DNA from: Gemmatimonadota bacterium
GTDB lineage: Bacteria > Gemmatimonadota > Gemmatimonadetes > Longimicrobiales > Gaopeijiaceae
NCBI GenBank assembly: GCA_029863645.1
Contig: JAOTVA010000026.1
Span: 1-32,887 of the forward strand
Length of the DNA: 32,887 nt
Direction of reading: 5' to 3'
Every line of letters begins with the position of its first letter. Positions within the stretch are counted from its first letter, which is position 1. Shown here in pieces: positions 16,462-24,454 of this stretch. The notes below the pieces were generated by a model. That model did not search any database, had not been told where the DNA came from, and saw only the letters and a list, made by a program, of their open reading frames with translations. The translations under genes were made by a program, and so were the position numbers.

Positions 16462-17517
16462 CTAGTCCCGTTGCGCCGCGATCAGCGATTTGCGCATCGT
16501 TTCGAGGTCCACGCCGCGCGTCCGCATCCAGGGGACGTAGTTTGGGTATTCCGGTGCGAGCGCGCTCACGTCCTCGAGCGCTGCCATCTCTGCTTCCGAG
16601 AGCTCGATACCGGCCGCCGCCAGGTTCGCCGTCAGCTGCTCCTCGGTCCTGGCGCCCACGATCACGCTGGTGACTCCCGTCCTGTGCAGCAGCCAGGCCA
16701 CTGCGAGCTGCGCCACGGAGATGCCACGGTCGGCGGACATCTGCTGCAGGACATCGAGAATCGCGAAGCCGCGCTCCTTGTCGACGGGCGGATACTCCAC
16801 GTGCGTGCGACGTCCTTCAGCGGCGCCTTCACGGGTGTACTTCCCGGAGAGGAAGCCGCCGGCAAGTGGGCTGTACGCGAGGATGCCGAGGCCCAGATCC
16901 ACGGACGCCGGGATGATCTCCCGCTCCAGCTCCCGACCGACGAGCGAGTAGTACGCCTGGACGGAGCAGAAGCGCTCGGTGCCGAGCAGGCGGGCCAGCC
17001 CGTCGGCCTTGGCGATTTGCCAGGCCGAGAAGTTGGACAGCCCGATGTACCGAACTTTCCCCTGCCGGACGAGGTCGTCGAGCGCTCGCAGTGTTTCCTC
17101 GAGCGGCGTGGTGTAGTCGAAGGCATGGACCTGGTACAGGTCGATCCAGTCGGTGCCGAGTCGGGTCAGGCTGCCCTCGACCTCTCGCATGATCGCGACT
17201 CGACTGGTCCCGAGGTCATTCGGCTTGTCGCCGAACGGGTTGAAGACCTTGGTGGCGATGACCACGTCCTTCCGTCGGCTCCCGAGCGCCTTTCCCAGCA
17301 TCACCTCGGAGTCGCCGAGGCCGTACAGGTTGGCGGTGTCGAAGACGTTGATGCCGACCTCTATCGCCATGTCCACCATCCTGGTGGCCAGGTCCTGGCC
17401 GGTGGCTCCCACGGTCTTCAGCATCGGGCTCGTGCGGCTCCGATCGGCGAACGTCATGGTGCCCAGGGTGAGCTCTGACACGTACAGCCCGGTATCGCCT
17501 AGCGCTTGATACTTCAT
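16462..17517 (-). CDS. Aldo/keto reductase
   Basis: A 351-residue NAD(P)H-dependent oxidoreductase with the catalytic tetrad of the family: Asp60 and Tyr65 in FDTANLYG, Lys90 in IATKVF, and His131 in YQVHAFDY. The cofactor end includes VTSVIVGARTEEQL. It is cytoplasmic and resembles the YajO/general-stress reductase branch, which acts on carbonyl compounds; the substrate is unknown. GAGGAGGGGG sits directly before the ATG, a very strong ribosome binding site. It lies 8 bp downstream of the SnoaL-like gene and is presumably controlled with it by the divergent TetR regulator. Confidence 0.93.
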   Translation of the reverse strand: MKYQALGDTGLYVSELTLGTMTFADRSRTSPMLKTVGATGQDLATRMVDMAIEVGINVFDTANLYGLGDSEVMLGKALGSRRKDVVIATKVFNPFGDKPNDLGTSRVAIMREVEGSLTRLGTDWIDLYQVHAFDYTTPLEETLRALDDLVRQGKVRYIGLSNFSAWQIAKADGLARLLGTERFCSVQAYYSLVGRELEREIIPASVDLGLGILAYSPLAGGFLSGKYTREGAAEGRRTHVEYPPVDKERGFAILDVLQQMSADRGISVAQLAVAWLLHRTGVTSVIVGARTEEQLTANLAAAGIELSEAEMAALEDVSALAPEYPNYVPWMRTRGVDLETMRKSLIAAQRD

Positions 17518-17525
17518 CCCCCTCC

Positions 17526-17933
17526 TCAGGACTGGCCGAGGCCGGCCCTAATCACGAGGTCGGTGTCACAATACTCGAGGAACTCGACGAACTTCCCGTC
17601 CCTGAGCCGCAAGACGTGGCAGTAGGTGTTGTTGTATTCGGTACCGTTCTTGGTCTTACCGCCTTCGCCGTGCGCCAGCACGACAACGTGGTCACCCTCC
17701 GCGATCAAGCGATCGATGATCAGTCTCGGTATCGTCTCGAAGGACCTCATCAGCTTCGGGGACAGGACCCCGCGGATCTCCTCCAGTCCGTCGTAGGTGC
17801 CCGACACCGGGGTGGAGCCGATGATGGTCCAGACCATGTCGTCAGCGAACGCGCTCATCATGGGCTCGTTGTTCCCGTTCGCCGCTTCCGAGTACAGGTG
17901 TGCAACGAGCTTCTTGTTGTCTTCGGTTGTCAT
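17526..17933 (-). CDS. SnoaL-like / NTF2-fold protein
   Basis: A 135-residue protein of the ketosteroid-isomerase-like fold: an N-terminal helix (KKLVAHLYSEAANGN), then DDMVWTIIGSTPVSGTYDGLEEI, HVVVLAHGEGGKTKNGTEYNN and LRDGKFVEFLEYCD. Members are small-molecule isomerases, hydrolases or hydratases, or only binding proteins. The ATG at 17933 (MTTEDNKK) matches the family start; a GTG at 18059 would lie upstream of the promoter. The ribosome binding site is weak (CCGGAACCTC). It is the first gene of the operon with the aldo/keto reductase. Confidence 0.85.
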   Translation of the reverse strand: MTTEDNKKLVAHLYSEAANGNNEPMMSAFADDMVWTIIGSTPVSGTYDGLEEIRGVLSPKLMRSFETIPRLIIDRLIAEGDHVVVLAHGEGGKTKNGTEYNNTYCHVLRLRDGKFVEFLEYCDTDLVIRAGLGQS

Positions 17934-18000
17934 GAGGTTCCGGGTCTCTGCCGTTCTTGAAGCGGGGCCGTCAGCCCCCCTCGGGTTGGTCGGGTTGGAA

Positions 18001-18046
18001 TGTAAACTACACGGTGTAGTGTAGTGTACACTTTCTACGACGTCAA
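18001..18046 (-). promoter_or_regulatory. Promoter with overlapping palindromic operator (TetR type)
   Basis: On the minus strand, TTGACG (18041-18046) is followed after 17 bp by TACACT (18018-18023), a good promoter for the SnoaL-reductase operon. The -10 box lies inside two nested palindromes: ACTACAC-G-GTGTAGT (18006-18020, perfect) and arms 18001-18012/18019-18030 (11 of 12 paired). Binding there would block transcription. The divergent TetR gene starts 43 bp beyond. Confidence 0.75.
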
Positions 18047-18088
18047 GATTATCTTGCACCCACGAGTGTAGCCCAGCGAGAGAGCGAC

Positions 18089-18694
18089 GTGCCGAGAAAG
18101 AAACGAGATACCAGCGAGAAGCGTGGATCGATAATCAGCGCGGCGATCGAAGCCTTCCAGGCCGAAGGCTATGACAACACGAGCATGGACCGTATCGCCG
18201 AGTTGGCGGGCGCATCCAAACGGACGGTGTACAATCACTTCCCCACCAAGGAGGCGCTCTTCGAGGCCGTCTTCGACCGGTTCCTGGGTGAGGTGATGGC
18301 CCTGAAGCGCATTCCCTACGACGCCGAGCTCTCTCTTGCAGAACAGCTCGGCGACTTCGCCGCCGCCAAGCTTCGGGTGCTGGACGATCCCGTCTGGCTG
18401 GGGCTCATGCGGATGGCCCTCGGGGTCTTCGTCCGTGACCCCGAGGTCGCGCGCGCCACCCTTGCCTGTGCCGCGGCCGGCGAGGACCACCTTGCCGCAT
18501 GGCTCGAGGCCGCCGCCGCCGCCGACCGACTGACCGTTCAGAACTCGAAGCTTTCGGCGGAAGTCTTCTGGGGCATGGTCTCGGGGGGCCTCCTCTGGCC
18601 ACAGGTCGTGCAGGGGCCCATGCCCCGGCCGGAAGCGAAGGTGCTCGAGACGGAATTGATCCGAACGTTTCTGGCAGGGCTGAGCCCGGGCTGA
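18089..18694 (+). CDS. TetR/AcrR family transcriptional regulator
   Basis: A 201-residue repressor-type regulator. The N-terminal helix-turn-helix is typical: GSIISAAIEAFQAEGYDNTS, then MDRIAELAGASKRTVYNHFPTKEALF (residues 12-58). The rest is a helical ligand-binding domain with a TetR_C-like region. It starts at the GTG 18089. Divergent placement from the SnoaL/reductase operon over a palindromic operator indicates that it represses those genes and probably itself until a ligand binds. Confidence 0.93.
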   Translation: MPRKKRDTSEKRGSIISAAIEAFQAEGYDNTSMDRIAELAGASKRTVYNHFPTKEALFEAVFDRFLGEVMALKRIPYDAELSLAEQLGDFAAAKLRVLDDPVWLGLMRMALGVFVRDPEVARATLACAAAGEDHLAAWLEAAAAADRLTVQNSKLSAEVFWGMVSGGLLWPQVVQGPMPRPEAKVLETELIRTFLAGLSPG

Positions 18695-18865
18695 GGCTTC
18701 GCGCTCATCGACGTCTGAAGACGTAGATCTGGCGGGCAAGCATCACGAAAGTCACCTGACGGGATTGAGACGGAGACCGCCAAGAGTCTCGCGACGATGG
18801 GTAGCAAGCGACGTCAGCGCCCCAGAACGTGGGCGTACAGTCATCAACAACCCGAGGAAGGAACC

Positions 18866-19627
18866 ATGGCGAGGGTAATGCTTACAGGCGCCAGTAGTGG
18901 ACTAGGGGCCGCTATGGCGAGGCGATTTGCAGAACGAGGGGATCACCTACTATTGGTCGCGCGACGCAGACCGTTGCTCGAAGAATTGCAGGCTGAACTT
19001 CTTGGTGAGGGCGCTTCTCACGTCGAGCACCGTGTCGTCGACCTGGCGCATGAATCACAGGTACAACAACTCGTCAACGATCTCCCCGAGCTGGGGGTTG
19101 ACGTCTTAATCAACAATGCGGCCTGCGGCCACTGGGATTACAGCTGGGATACCACGCCGGAAAGAATGCGCTATATGATCGCCGTGAATGTGAGTGCAGT
19201 GGCGGTGTTGTCGGTTGCGTTCAGCCAAATCAACCATCTAAAACCGGCTCGACTCATGAACGTTGCGTCGGGGGCAGGCTATGCTTTGTTCGAGGGTTCG
19301 ATTCCCTATTCCGCCAGCAAGTTCTTTGTTACGGCTCTTACCGAAGGGATCGCGCGAGAGCTTAGCAGCCAGAAGCACGCGATGCGTTCACAACTGCTCG
19401 CACCGGGACCCATGGCAACAGAGTTCGGGGCCAGCGCCATGGATGGCTCAAAGATGGACAGGACCGACGCTAGTGGGGTTCAGTTTCACACGGCAGCTGA
19501 GGTTGCCGAGTTCGCTATGCAACTCTTTGACAGCGACGCGACCGTGGGAGCGGTGCAGCCTGATATGAGTTTTGCGCTCAGTGGCGGACGTCATCCCGTT
19601 GGCCAACTGCTCGACGCGGCATGGTGA
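18866..19627 (+). CDS. SDR family oxidoreductase
   Basis: A 253-residue NAD(P)-dependent short-chain dehydrogenase. The cofactor loop TGASSGLG is at 7-14, NNAA at 83-86, Ser135 in NVASGAG, and Tyr148/Lys152 in YSASK complete the catalytic set. The ATG at 18866 is preceded by AGGAAGGAAC. Third codon positions are noticeably less GC-rich than in the flanking genes (many AAC/ACT/TTG/GAA choices), a sign of recent transfer. It is read in the same direction as the TetR gene, 171 bp downstream. The substrate is unknown. Confidence 0.9.
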   Translation: MARVMLTGASSGLGAAMARRFAERGDHLLLVARRRPLLEELQAELLGEGASHVEHRVVDLAHESQVQQLVNDLPELGVDVLINNAACGHWDYSWDTTPERMRYMIAVNVSAVAVLSVAFSQINHLKPARLMNVASGAGYALFEGSIPYSASKFFVTALTEGIARELSSQKHAMRSQLLAPGPMATEFGASAMDGSKMDRTDASGVQFHTAAEVAEFAMQLFDSDATVGAVQPDMSFALSGGRHPVGQLLDAAW

Positions 19628-19655
19628 CGGCCCCCTTCCATTCAGCGCTGCCAGA

Positions 19656-19778
19656 CAAGCACTCGGTGTGATCGCGTCGTTGGTGTTTCTCGGTCTGGAG
19701 ATTCAGCAGAACACGGCGGTGGCGAGGGCCCCGACTCGTCAGGCCGAGGAGTTGAACCGCCTGGTCGCCACGAATTGA
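19656..19778 (+). pseudogene. Relic of a small membrane-anchored protein
   Basis: The reading GVIASLVFLGLEIQQNTAVA followed by RAPTRQAEELNRLVATN and a stop matches the conserved N-terminal anchor of a widespread unnamed family (one membrane helix then an IQQNT-type motif). The rest of the protein is missing and there is no start of its own, so it is a decayed fragment at the right edge of the first segment. Confidence 0.5.
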
Positions 19779-19869
19779 AGCCCAGATCCCTTGGCTGCGT
19801 GTCTTCGTGGAAGGCGTGGTGATCGTAGGGTCGATCTGAAGCTGTAGCACCACCTGTATCACTGCCCAC

Positions 19870-19950
19870 CAGCGCTGGCCAGCGCCCACGAGCGCAGAAT
19901 CAGTGAGAATGGCTGTTTGCCAGCGCTCACCAGCGCCCACGAGCGCTCGG
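19870..19950 (+). repeat. Two blocks of three tandem 10-bp repeats, copy C
   Basis: Block 1 (19870-19899) reads CAGCGCTGGC, CAGCGCCCAC, GAGCGCAGAA. Block 2 (19921-19950) reads CAGCGCTCAC, CAGCGCCCAC, GAGCGCTCGG. The 10-bp period puts the units on one DNA face. Block 2 ends 7 bp before the tRNA-derived core at 19958. The same layout occurs at 32006-32086, and one block occurs at 25281-25310. Confidence 0.85.
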
Positions 19951-19957
19951 CTGATAT

Positions 19958-19999
19958 CTGATAAGCGTGAGGTCGGAAGTTCAAATCTTCCCAGGCCCA
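19958..19999 (+). repeat. Perfect 42-bp copy of the tRNA-Ile 3' part (att-like core), copy C
   Basis: Identical over all 42 bp to tRNA bases 15850-15891, from the anticodon loop to the discriminator. Such 3'-tRNA duplications are the classic footprint of integration by a tyrosine recombinase. The 4.07 kb between the two copies carries the TetR/SnoaL/reductase genes and the SDR, but no integrase. Confidence 0.9.
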
Positions 20000-20001
20000 C
20001 T

Positions 20002-20035
20002 AGAACCCCGTCAGGCCCACCAGCCGACGGGTTTC
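20002..20035 (+). terminator. Terminator-like hairpin following core copy C
   Basis: GAACCCCGTC and GACGGGTTTC pair around a 13-nt loop and run into TTGTT. It occupies the same place after the core as the hairpin after the true tRNA. Confidence 0.55.
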
Positions 20036-20048
20036 TTGTTCCCACCAG

Positions 20049-20157
20049 CTTCCGACCTCACGTACCTGCACGTTCTTTCGGAAGTTCAGCCGGAGCCGCT
20101 GAAGGCGGCGGAGACGAGCGAGGAGCGAAGCCCGGAGCTCCAATCTTCCCAGGCCCA
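20049..20157 (+). repeat. tRNA-Ile-derived repeat with T-loop insert, copy C2
   Basis: CTTCCGA (20049-20055) and TCGGAAG (20078-20084) form a hairpin whose first arm is an inverted tRNA piece. TTCA is followed by the GC-rich insert (20089-20140) and then the tRNA 3' end CAATCTTCCCAGGCCCA (20141-20157). It is nearly identical to copies B and F. Confidence 0.85.
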
Positions 20158-20169
20158 CTTGGTAAGCAT

Positions 20170-20203
20170 AAACCCCGCAAGGCCTTAGGGCCTTCGGGGT
20201 TTT
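20170..20203 (+). terminator. Strong terminator after repeat copy C2
   Basis: AAACCCCG-C-AAGGCC pairs with GGCCTT-CGGGGTTT around a 3-4 nt loop and ends in T residues. A degraded version of the same sequence follows copy F (GGTGAGCATATACTCAGCAA), so it is part of the repeat. Confidence 0.8.
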
Positions 20204-20312
20204 GCTGTGACACGCTAGGCGTGGGTGCTGTAACACTGGCTGTGACATCGCGGGTCAGCGCTGGCGAGCGCTCGGGCCTGATGGGCGCGTCTCTAGAGTG
20301 GTGGGGCCATCA

Positions 20313-20723
20313 TCACCACGAGACTGTGAGGACCACCTCTGTGGTGTCGAGCGAGGAACCTCCAAACATTATCGGCACGCCACGAATAGTGTCGGACGTG
20401 GCGAGTGCCGCCGAGGACACGACCAGATCAACACAGTGTTCTCCTGGTGCGGCCACGGTGCCGAGAAGCAGGGAGAAGGCCCCGCTGGAATCTGTCGTCT
20501 CAGGGTTGGGCGGCAGGAGAGGTTGGGTCTCGGTCGTGCAGTTCAAACCAAGCGGGCTTTCCACCCTGACCACCGCACCGACCACGGGAGTAACCTGCAC
20601 GTTGATCACGGTCCCTCGTAGGAGGGCTGTAGCGACACCCGGCGCGTCGACACCGACGACGGTTGTGTCCGTACAGGCGGCGACAACGGCCAGTGCCACC
20701 ATGTACAACCATCGTACCATCAT
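20313..20723 (-). CDS. Small lipoprotein with a carboxypeptidase-regulatory-like beta domain
   Basis: A 136-residue protein with a lipoprotein signal, MMVRWLYMVALAVVAACTD, predicting lipid attachment at the Cys. The remaining ~115 residues look like one CarboxypepD_reg/Cna-B-like beta-sandwich: RGTVINVQVTPVVGAVVRVE, then TTDSSGAFSLLLGTV, then a final strand VVLTVSW. Such domains serve in surface binding or as structural modules. The ATG pair at 20723/20720 has only a weak AGG upstream. Start codons further upstream add Arg-rich non-signal sequence. It is divergent from the kinase relic. Confidence 0.75.
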   Translation of the reverse strand: MMVRWLYMVALAVVAACTDTTVVGVDAPGVATALLRGTVINVQVTPVVGAVVRVESPLGLNCTTETQPLLPPNPETTDSSGAFSLLLGTVAAPGEHCVDLVVSSAALATSDTIRGVPIMFGGSSLDTTEVVLTVSW

Positions 20724-20967
20724 TGGACCTCGTAAGCGTGAGAGTCGAGGGCTCGGGCCGGGTACGTTACCACCCGCACCAGTTAGGTGGCTACGAGGAA
20801 TGCTGCTTACCTCCCGAAGACGTCGTCGCAGAGCGAACTCTCGAAGCCCCCGAGGGTGCAACGGTTTCCTCCCGCTTAAAGAGCGTGAGGTCTATAAGTC
20901 CACGACCTTCCCTCGTGCGCTTCGCGCATAGCCCCCGTATCCTTCCGAGTCACATACAGGGGCACAG

Positions 20968-21135
20968 ATGACCGAGGGTCACACCGAACGCCTAGAAGCC
21001 GCACTCGACGGTAAGTACCTGATCGAGCGTAAGCTCGGCCAGAGCGCGATGGCGACGGTCTCTCTCGCCCAGGACGTGAAGCACAAGCACAAAGTCGCGC
21101 TGAAGATCCTGAAGCCCGAGTTGGCAGCGGTCGTC
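20968..21135 (+). pseudogene. Truncated Ser/Thr protein kinase N-terminus, in frame with the S41 gene
   Basis: Residues 1-56 (MTEGHTERLEAALDGKYLIE, then RKLGQSAMATVSLAQD, then KVALKILKPELAAVV) are the start of a Gemmatimonadota-style Pkn kinase: glycine-rich loop region and the VALK lysine of subdomain II. The loop is altered (GQSAMA in place of GxGGMA) and everything after the ELAAVV block is missing. The frame stays open through 19 unrelated residues into the S41 peptidase signal peptide, so a fused product is possible on paper. Confidence 0.75.
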
Positions 21136-21192
21136 CACGTTCTGCGCCTCCTGACCACACTCGTTCGCACGTGGGGCCGAGGAGGAATCAAG

Positions 21193-23481
21193 ATGATTGG
21201 AAGAGTCTGCAGGGCGCGTGTACCAAGACTGCTCGCGGTATTGGCCGTTGCCTGGGCGTCGCCCCTTCTCGGGCAAGGCGATCAAGAACTCACGAATCTT
21301 CGCGCGTTCACTACGTTGTTCGGATACGTGCGGTATTTTCATCCGAGTGATCATGCGGCCACGATTCCGTGGGATACGTTTGCGGAGTACGGTGCGCGAC
21401 GAGTGCGAGACGCAGGCGATCGAACGGAGCTGCACGATATTCTCGAAGAGCTCTTTCAGGCGGTTGCGCCGTCTGTCCAGATATGGTCGTCGTCTGAAAC
21501 GCCCCCCGCACCGATCATCCAGACTCGGAGCGATACAGCCGGATTGTCAGTCGTTGCCTGGCAGCATTCGGGGGTCGGACTCGGCGGGGGCGGCGTCTAT
21601 CGGAGCATTCGGGTCAACCGGAACAACTTGACTCCCACCGGCAACAGCCCGTTCGGCAATGCCATGCAGGTTGTGGACGCTACTCCGCACAGAGGTCGTC
21701 CCATCCGACTGCGAGCCTTCGTCCGTACTGAGGTTTCGGGTCAGGGCAATCAGGGGCAGTTGTGGCTCAGGGTGGATCGACCCCAGCAGAGGATGGGATT
21801 CTTCGACAACATGGGTGACCGTCCAATCACTGGCGGGGATTGGCGTGAGTATGTCATCGAAGGAGACGTGGCGGACGACGCGACTAGCATCGTGTTTGGC
21901 GCGTTTCTAATGGGTGCGGGTGTCCTCCAGGTCGATGACTTCGAACTCTCGGTGCAGCGTGACGACGGGGTATGGGCACCGATCGTTGCCGCTAACCCGG
22001 GCTTCGAAGAGCAGGACGATTCGGGACAACCGACAGGATGGATGGCTCGGACTGAGGGCTATCGCTACCGCATCGAGAGCGAAGACGCCCATAGCGGGAG
22101 CGGTTCACTGATGATCGAGGGCGGCAGCTACGCTCGGGGTGCGATCTTCGATGCCATCCCCGAAGTGGGAGAGACTGTAACCAAGCCCCTGGGTGGCGGC
22201 CTCACGGCGCGAATCCCGCTCGCTCTATACGGCGATAGTGCGAGGACCCTGGAGCCGGACGTTGGAGTCGAACCCGAAACGCTGCGGACGGCTCTCGATG
22301 GCCTTCGCCGTGATTCTGCTACCGCCGACGACGCATCAGTTCGCCTAGCCGCAGTGATCGTGGCGTGGAACGTCTTTCAGCATTTCTATCCCTATTTCGA
22401 CGTCGTGGTGACAGACTGGGATGCCGAGCTCACCAACGCACTAAGCGGTGCCTTGTCTGACCAGACTGCAGAAGATTTCCATGACACTCTGAGTCGGCTG
22501 GTTGCGGCGCTCCACGATGGTCACGGGCGCGTGTTCCATCCAACGGTCACGCCAAACGCAGAGCTACCGATGCGGCTCTCGTGGATAGGAAACGAACTCG
22601 TGATCGTGGAGGCCGTTGACACGTCGAGCTTCCAGCCGGGTGACATCATCCGAAGCATAGATGGCGATGATGTGCGGGAGCGGTTGCCGACCGTTGAGGC
22701 GTTGATCTCGGGATCGACACAGTGGAAACGGTATCGGGCTGCTCGAGAGATCGGCGTGGGGGCGGCGGGGTCGGAAGCGGTGCTCCGCTTCACGCGGGGC
22801 GAGACGACGTTCGAGTCAACAGTGGTGCGCGTTCAGCAACCGGCGATTCCAAGCTCCGACGAGGCGTCGGTTCGCGAACTCGAGCCTGGCATCTGGTACG
22901 TAGACCTCGATGTGGCCGAGATGACGGAGATCTCGCAGAACATCGACTCGATCGCGTCGGCAGAGGGCGTCGTCTTCGACCTTCGCGGCTATCCTAACGG
23001 TAATCACGGAGTGCTCAGCCACTTGCTCGCCGAGCCGGACACGTCGGTGAAATGGATGAGGGTTCAGCAGGCGATCTATCCGGACCGCGAACGGATCGCC
23101 GGATGGGGAGAGTTCGGGTGGAGCATCCAGCCCATGGCGCCGCTCATACAGGGTCGCGTCGTTTTTCTGACGGACGGTAGCGCGATCAGTTATGCAGAGT
23201 CTTTCATGAGCTTCGTGGAACACTATCGCCTGGCCGAGATTGTTGGCTCACCCACCGCCGGGGCCAACGGGAACGTGAATCCGTTAACACTGCCCGGGGG
23301 CTTTCGCGTGACGTGGACGGGCATGCGTGTCCTGAAGCACGACGGAGCACAACACCACAACATCGGGATCCAACCGACCGTACCGCTCGAACCGACGATC
23401 GAGGGTATTCGAGCGAAGAGGGACGAGTTGCTGGAAAGGGCGGTGGAGATCATCGCGGCGCGACCCAGGTCAGGTAACTAG
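21193..23481 (+). CDS. Secreted S41 family (C-terminal-processing/tricorn-type) peptidase
   Basis: A 762-residue exported peptidase. The ATG at 21193 has GAGGAGGAATCAAG just before it and opens a signal peptide (VPRLLAVLAVAWASPLLGQG). An N-terminal helical cap contains LFGYVRYFHPSD. A jelly-roll-like domain spans about residues 150-320 (VDDFELSV, NPGFEEQ). The C-terminal catalytic part has a PDZ-like FQPGDIIRSIDGDDV, LHDGHGRV with a likely catalytic His, the Ser of AISYAES (about residue 666) and SPTAGANGNVNP. The substrate is unknown. The upstream kinase relic shares the frame, so the gene may be transcribed from the old kinase promoter. Confidence 0.9.
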   Translation: MIGRVCRARVPRLLAVLAVAWASPLLGQGDQELTNLRAFTTLFGYVRYFHPSDHAATIPWDTFAEYGARRVRDAGDRTELHDILEELFQAVAPSVQIWSSSETPPAPIIQTRSDTAGLSVVAWQHSGVGLGGGGVYRSIRVNRNNLTPTGNSPFGNAMQVVDATPHRGRPIRLRAFVRTEVSGQGNQGQLWLRVDRPQQRMGFFDNMGDRPITGGDWREYVIEGDVADDATSIVFGAFLMGAGVLQVDDFELSVQRDDGVWAPIVAANPGFEEQDDSGQPTGWMARTEGYRYRIESEDAHSGSGSLMIEGGSYARGAIFDAIPEVGETVTKPLGGGLTARIPLALYGDSARTLEPDVGVEPETLRTALDGLRRDSATADDASVRLAAVIVAWNVFQHFYPYFDVVVTDWDAELTNALSGALSDQTAEDFHDTLSRLVAALHDGHGRVFHPTVTPNAELPMRLSWIGNELVIVEAVDTSSFQPGDIIRSIDGDDVRERLPTVEALISGSTQWKRYRAAREIGVGAAGSEAVLRFTRGETTFESTVVRVQQPAIPSSDEASVRELEPGIWYVDLDVAEMTEISQNIDSIASAEGVVFDLRGYPNGNHGVLSHLLAEPDTSVKWMRVQQAIYPDRERIAGWGEFGWSIQPMAPLIQGRVVFLTDGSAISYAESFMSFVEHYRLAEIVGSPTAGANGNVNPLTLPGGFRVTWTGMRVLKHDGAQHHNIGIQPTVPLEPTIEGIRAKRDELLERAVEIIAARPRSGN

Positions 23482-23486
23482 ATGCC

Positions 23487-23664
23487 ATGGCGTTCGAGAC
23501 ATGCGCCTCCGCGGGATGCCACGAGAACCCGGAGGCCCTTACCCCCTTCAATCGAGGCCTGCGACCCGGGGTCGCGGAAGACTGCTTAGCCTGCCACGCC
23601 GCGCACGAGTGGGTCGTGGACGGAGACGACTGCACGGCCCTGTCACACGGGCATGAGGGAGTGA
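23487..23664 (+). pseudogene. Frameshifted multiheme c-type cytochrome fragment
   Basis: The reading has heme-type motifs CASAGCH (a CX4CH form) and CLACH, with a spaced HAAHEW. At 23636-23640 (GGCCC) the frame goes DCTALSH; removing one C restores DCTACH, a third CXXCH, followed by TGMRE and a stop at 23664. It has no signal peptide, and the start lies 5 bp after the S41 stop. It is probably the tail of a larger cytochrome gene, both truncated and frameshifted. As written, the unshifted frame continues to 23726 with no domain. Confidence 0.55.
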
Positions 23665-23880
23665 ACCCAGGCCCACCCCGGCCCAGCTACGTCAGTGAGG
23701 AGACACCAGGGTCCGCACTCGTTTGACCCGGCGGGCACCCTCGGTAGGCGCCCAGTTGTCACACTCGCCTGAAGATCTCCTCCGCGGATGTCACCCCTTA
23801 TCGCGATGGCGGCCCCCTAGACGGATCAGCTTGGCCCTCTGCCTCGGCGTGTGTACGACTTGTGAGCCCGCAACGGTGCT

Positions 23881-24300
23881 TCACTGGCAGTAGTAAACCT
23901 TTGGTACTCCGCCTCGCGTTCCCGCGAAGGGTCCCAACGTGTACGTGCCGGCCAGCCCGATGGTGTCCGTCACCACGAGGGTCAACTCGATCGCCGATCC
24001 GCGCACGCGGCCTTCGTATCTCGCTGGATTCCGAAGCGCGGCGGGACCCACCTCGCGCACGTAATCGCCCTGAGTGGAGAAACGACGATCGAATCCGAGA
24101 ACAATGGGCGTCTCCAGCCTGCCGTAGGCGCAGGTGAAGACGGCCGACGCAGAGTCCGCGGAGACCTCCAACCCGAAGCCCTCTCCACCCCAGCTTCCGA
24201 GTATCTCGTCACCGGGGGAAAGGGGTGTTCGTTCGCAGCCCCACGCGAACGCGATCAGGATGGCCACCAGGGGCCCGCAGTTGGCAACGCGTGATGTCAT
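23881..24300 (-). CDS. Lipoprotein of unknown function
   Basis: A 139-residue protein with a signal ending in a lipobox-like AFAWGC (Cys22). The mature part is beta-rich: ILGSWGGEGFGLEVSADS, SAVFTCAYGRLETPIVL, then ARYEGRVRGSAIELTLVVTD. The GSWGG...C...G pattern recurs in unnamed lipoproteins of this kind of organism and may be a small lipocalin-like barrel. The start is supported by GAGGAGCGGGA right before the ATG. It is divergent from the CAP-domain gene. Confidence 0.72.
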   Translation of the reverse strand: MTSRVANCGPLVAILIAFAWGCERTPLSPGDEILGSWGGEGFGLEVSADSASAVFTCAYGRLETPIVLGFDRRFSTQGDYVREVGPAALRNPARYEGRVRGSAIELTLVVTDTIGLAGTYTLGPFAGTRGGVPKVYYCQ

Positions 24301-24454
24301 TCCCGCTCCTCGTCAGCCATGTCAACGAACCCAGTGGCTCGGATGTGACGGCCTCCCCCCGCCGGTCCTGTCGACCAGCCTGGACCAAGCGACCTGGCAC
24401 GCATCTTCCTCTCAGTCCGGACGTCAGCCACGGACCATACACCGGACGATCATC

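Noticed and set aside
19870-19950. CRISPR array
   Set aside because: The 10-bp units are contiguous without spacers, far too short, and no cas genes are present.
19903-20931. 342-codon plus-strand frame across the repeats
   Set aside because: It crosses repeat copies and lies opposite the small lipoprotein gene, has no ribosome binding site and shows no domain.
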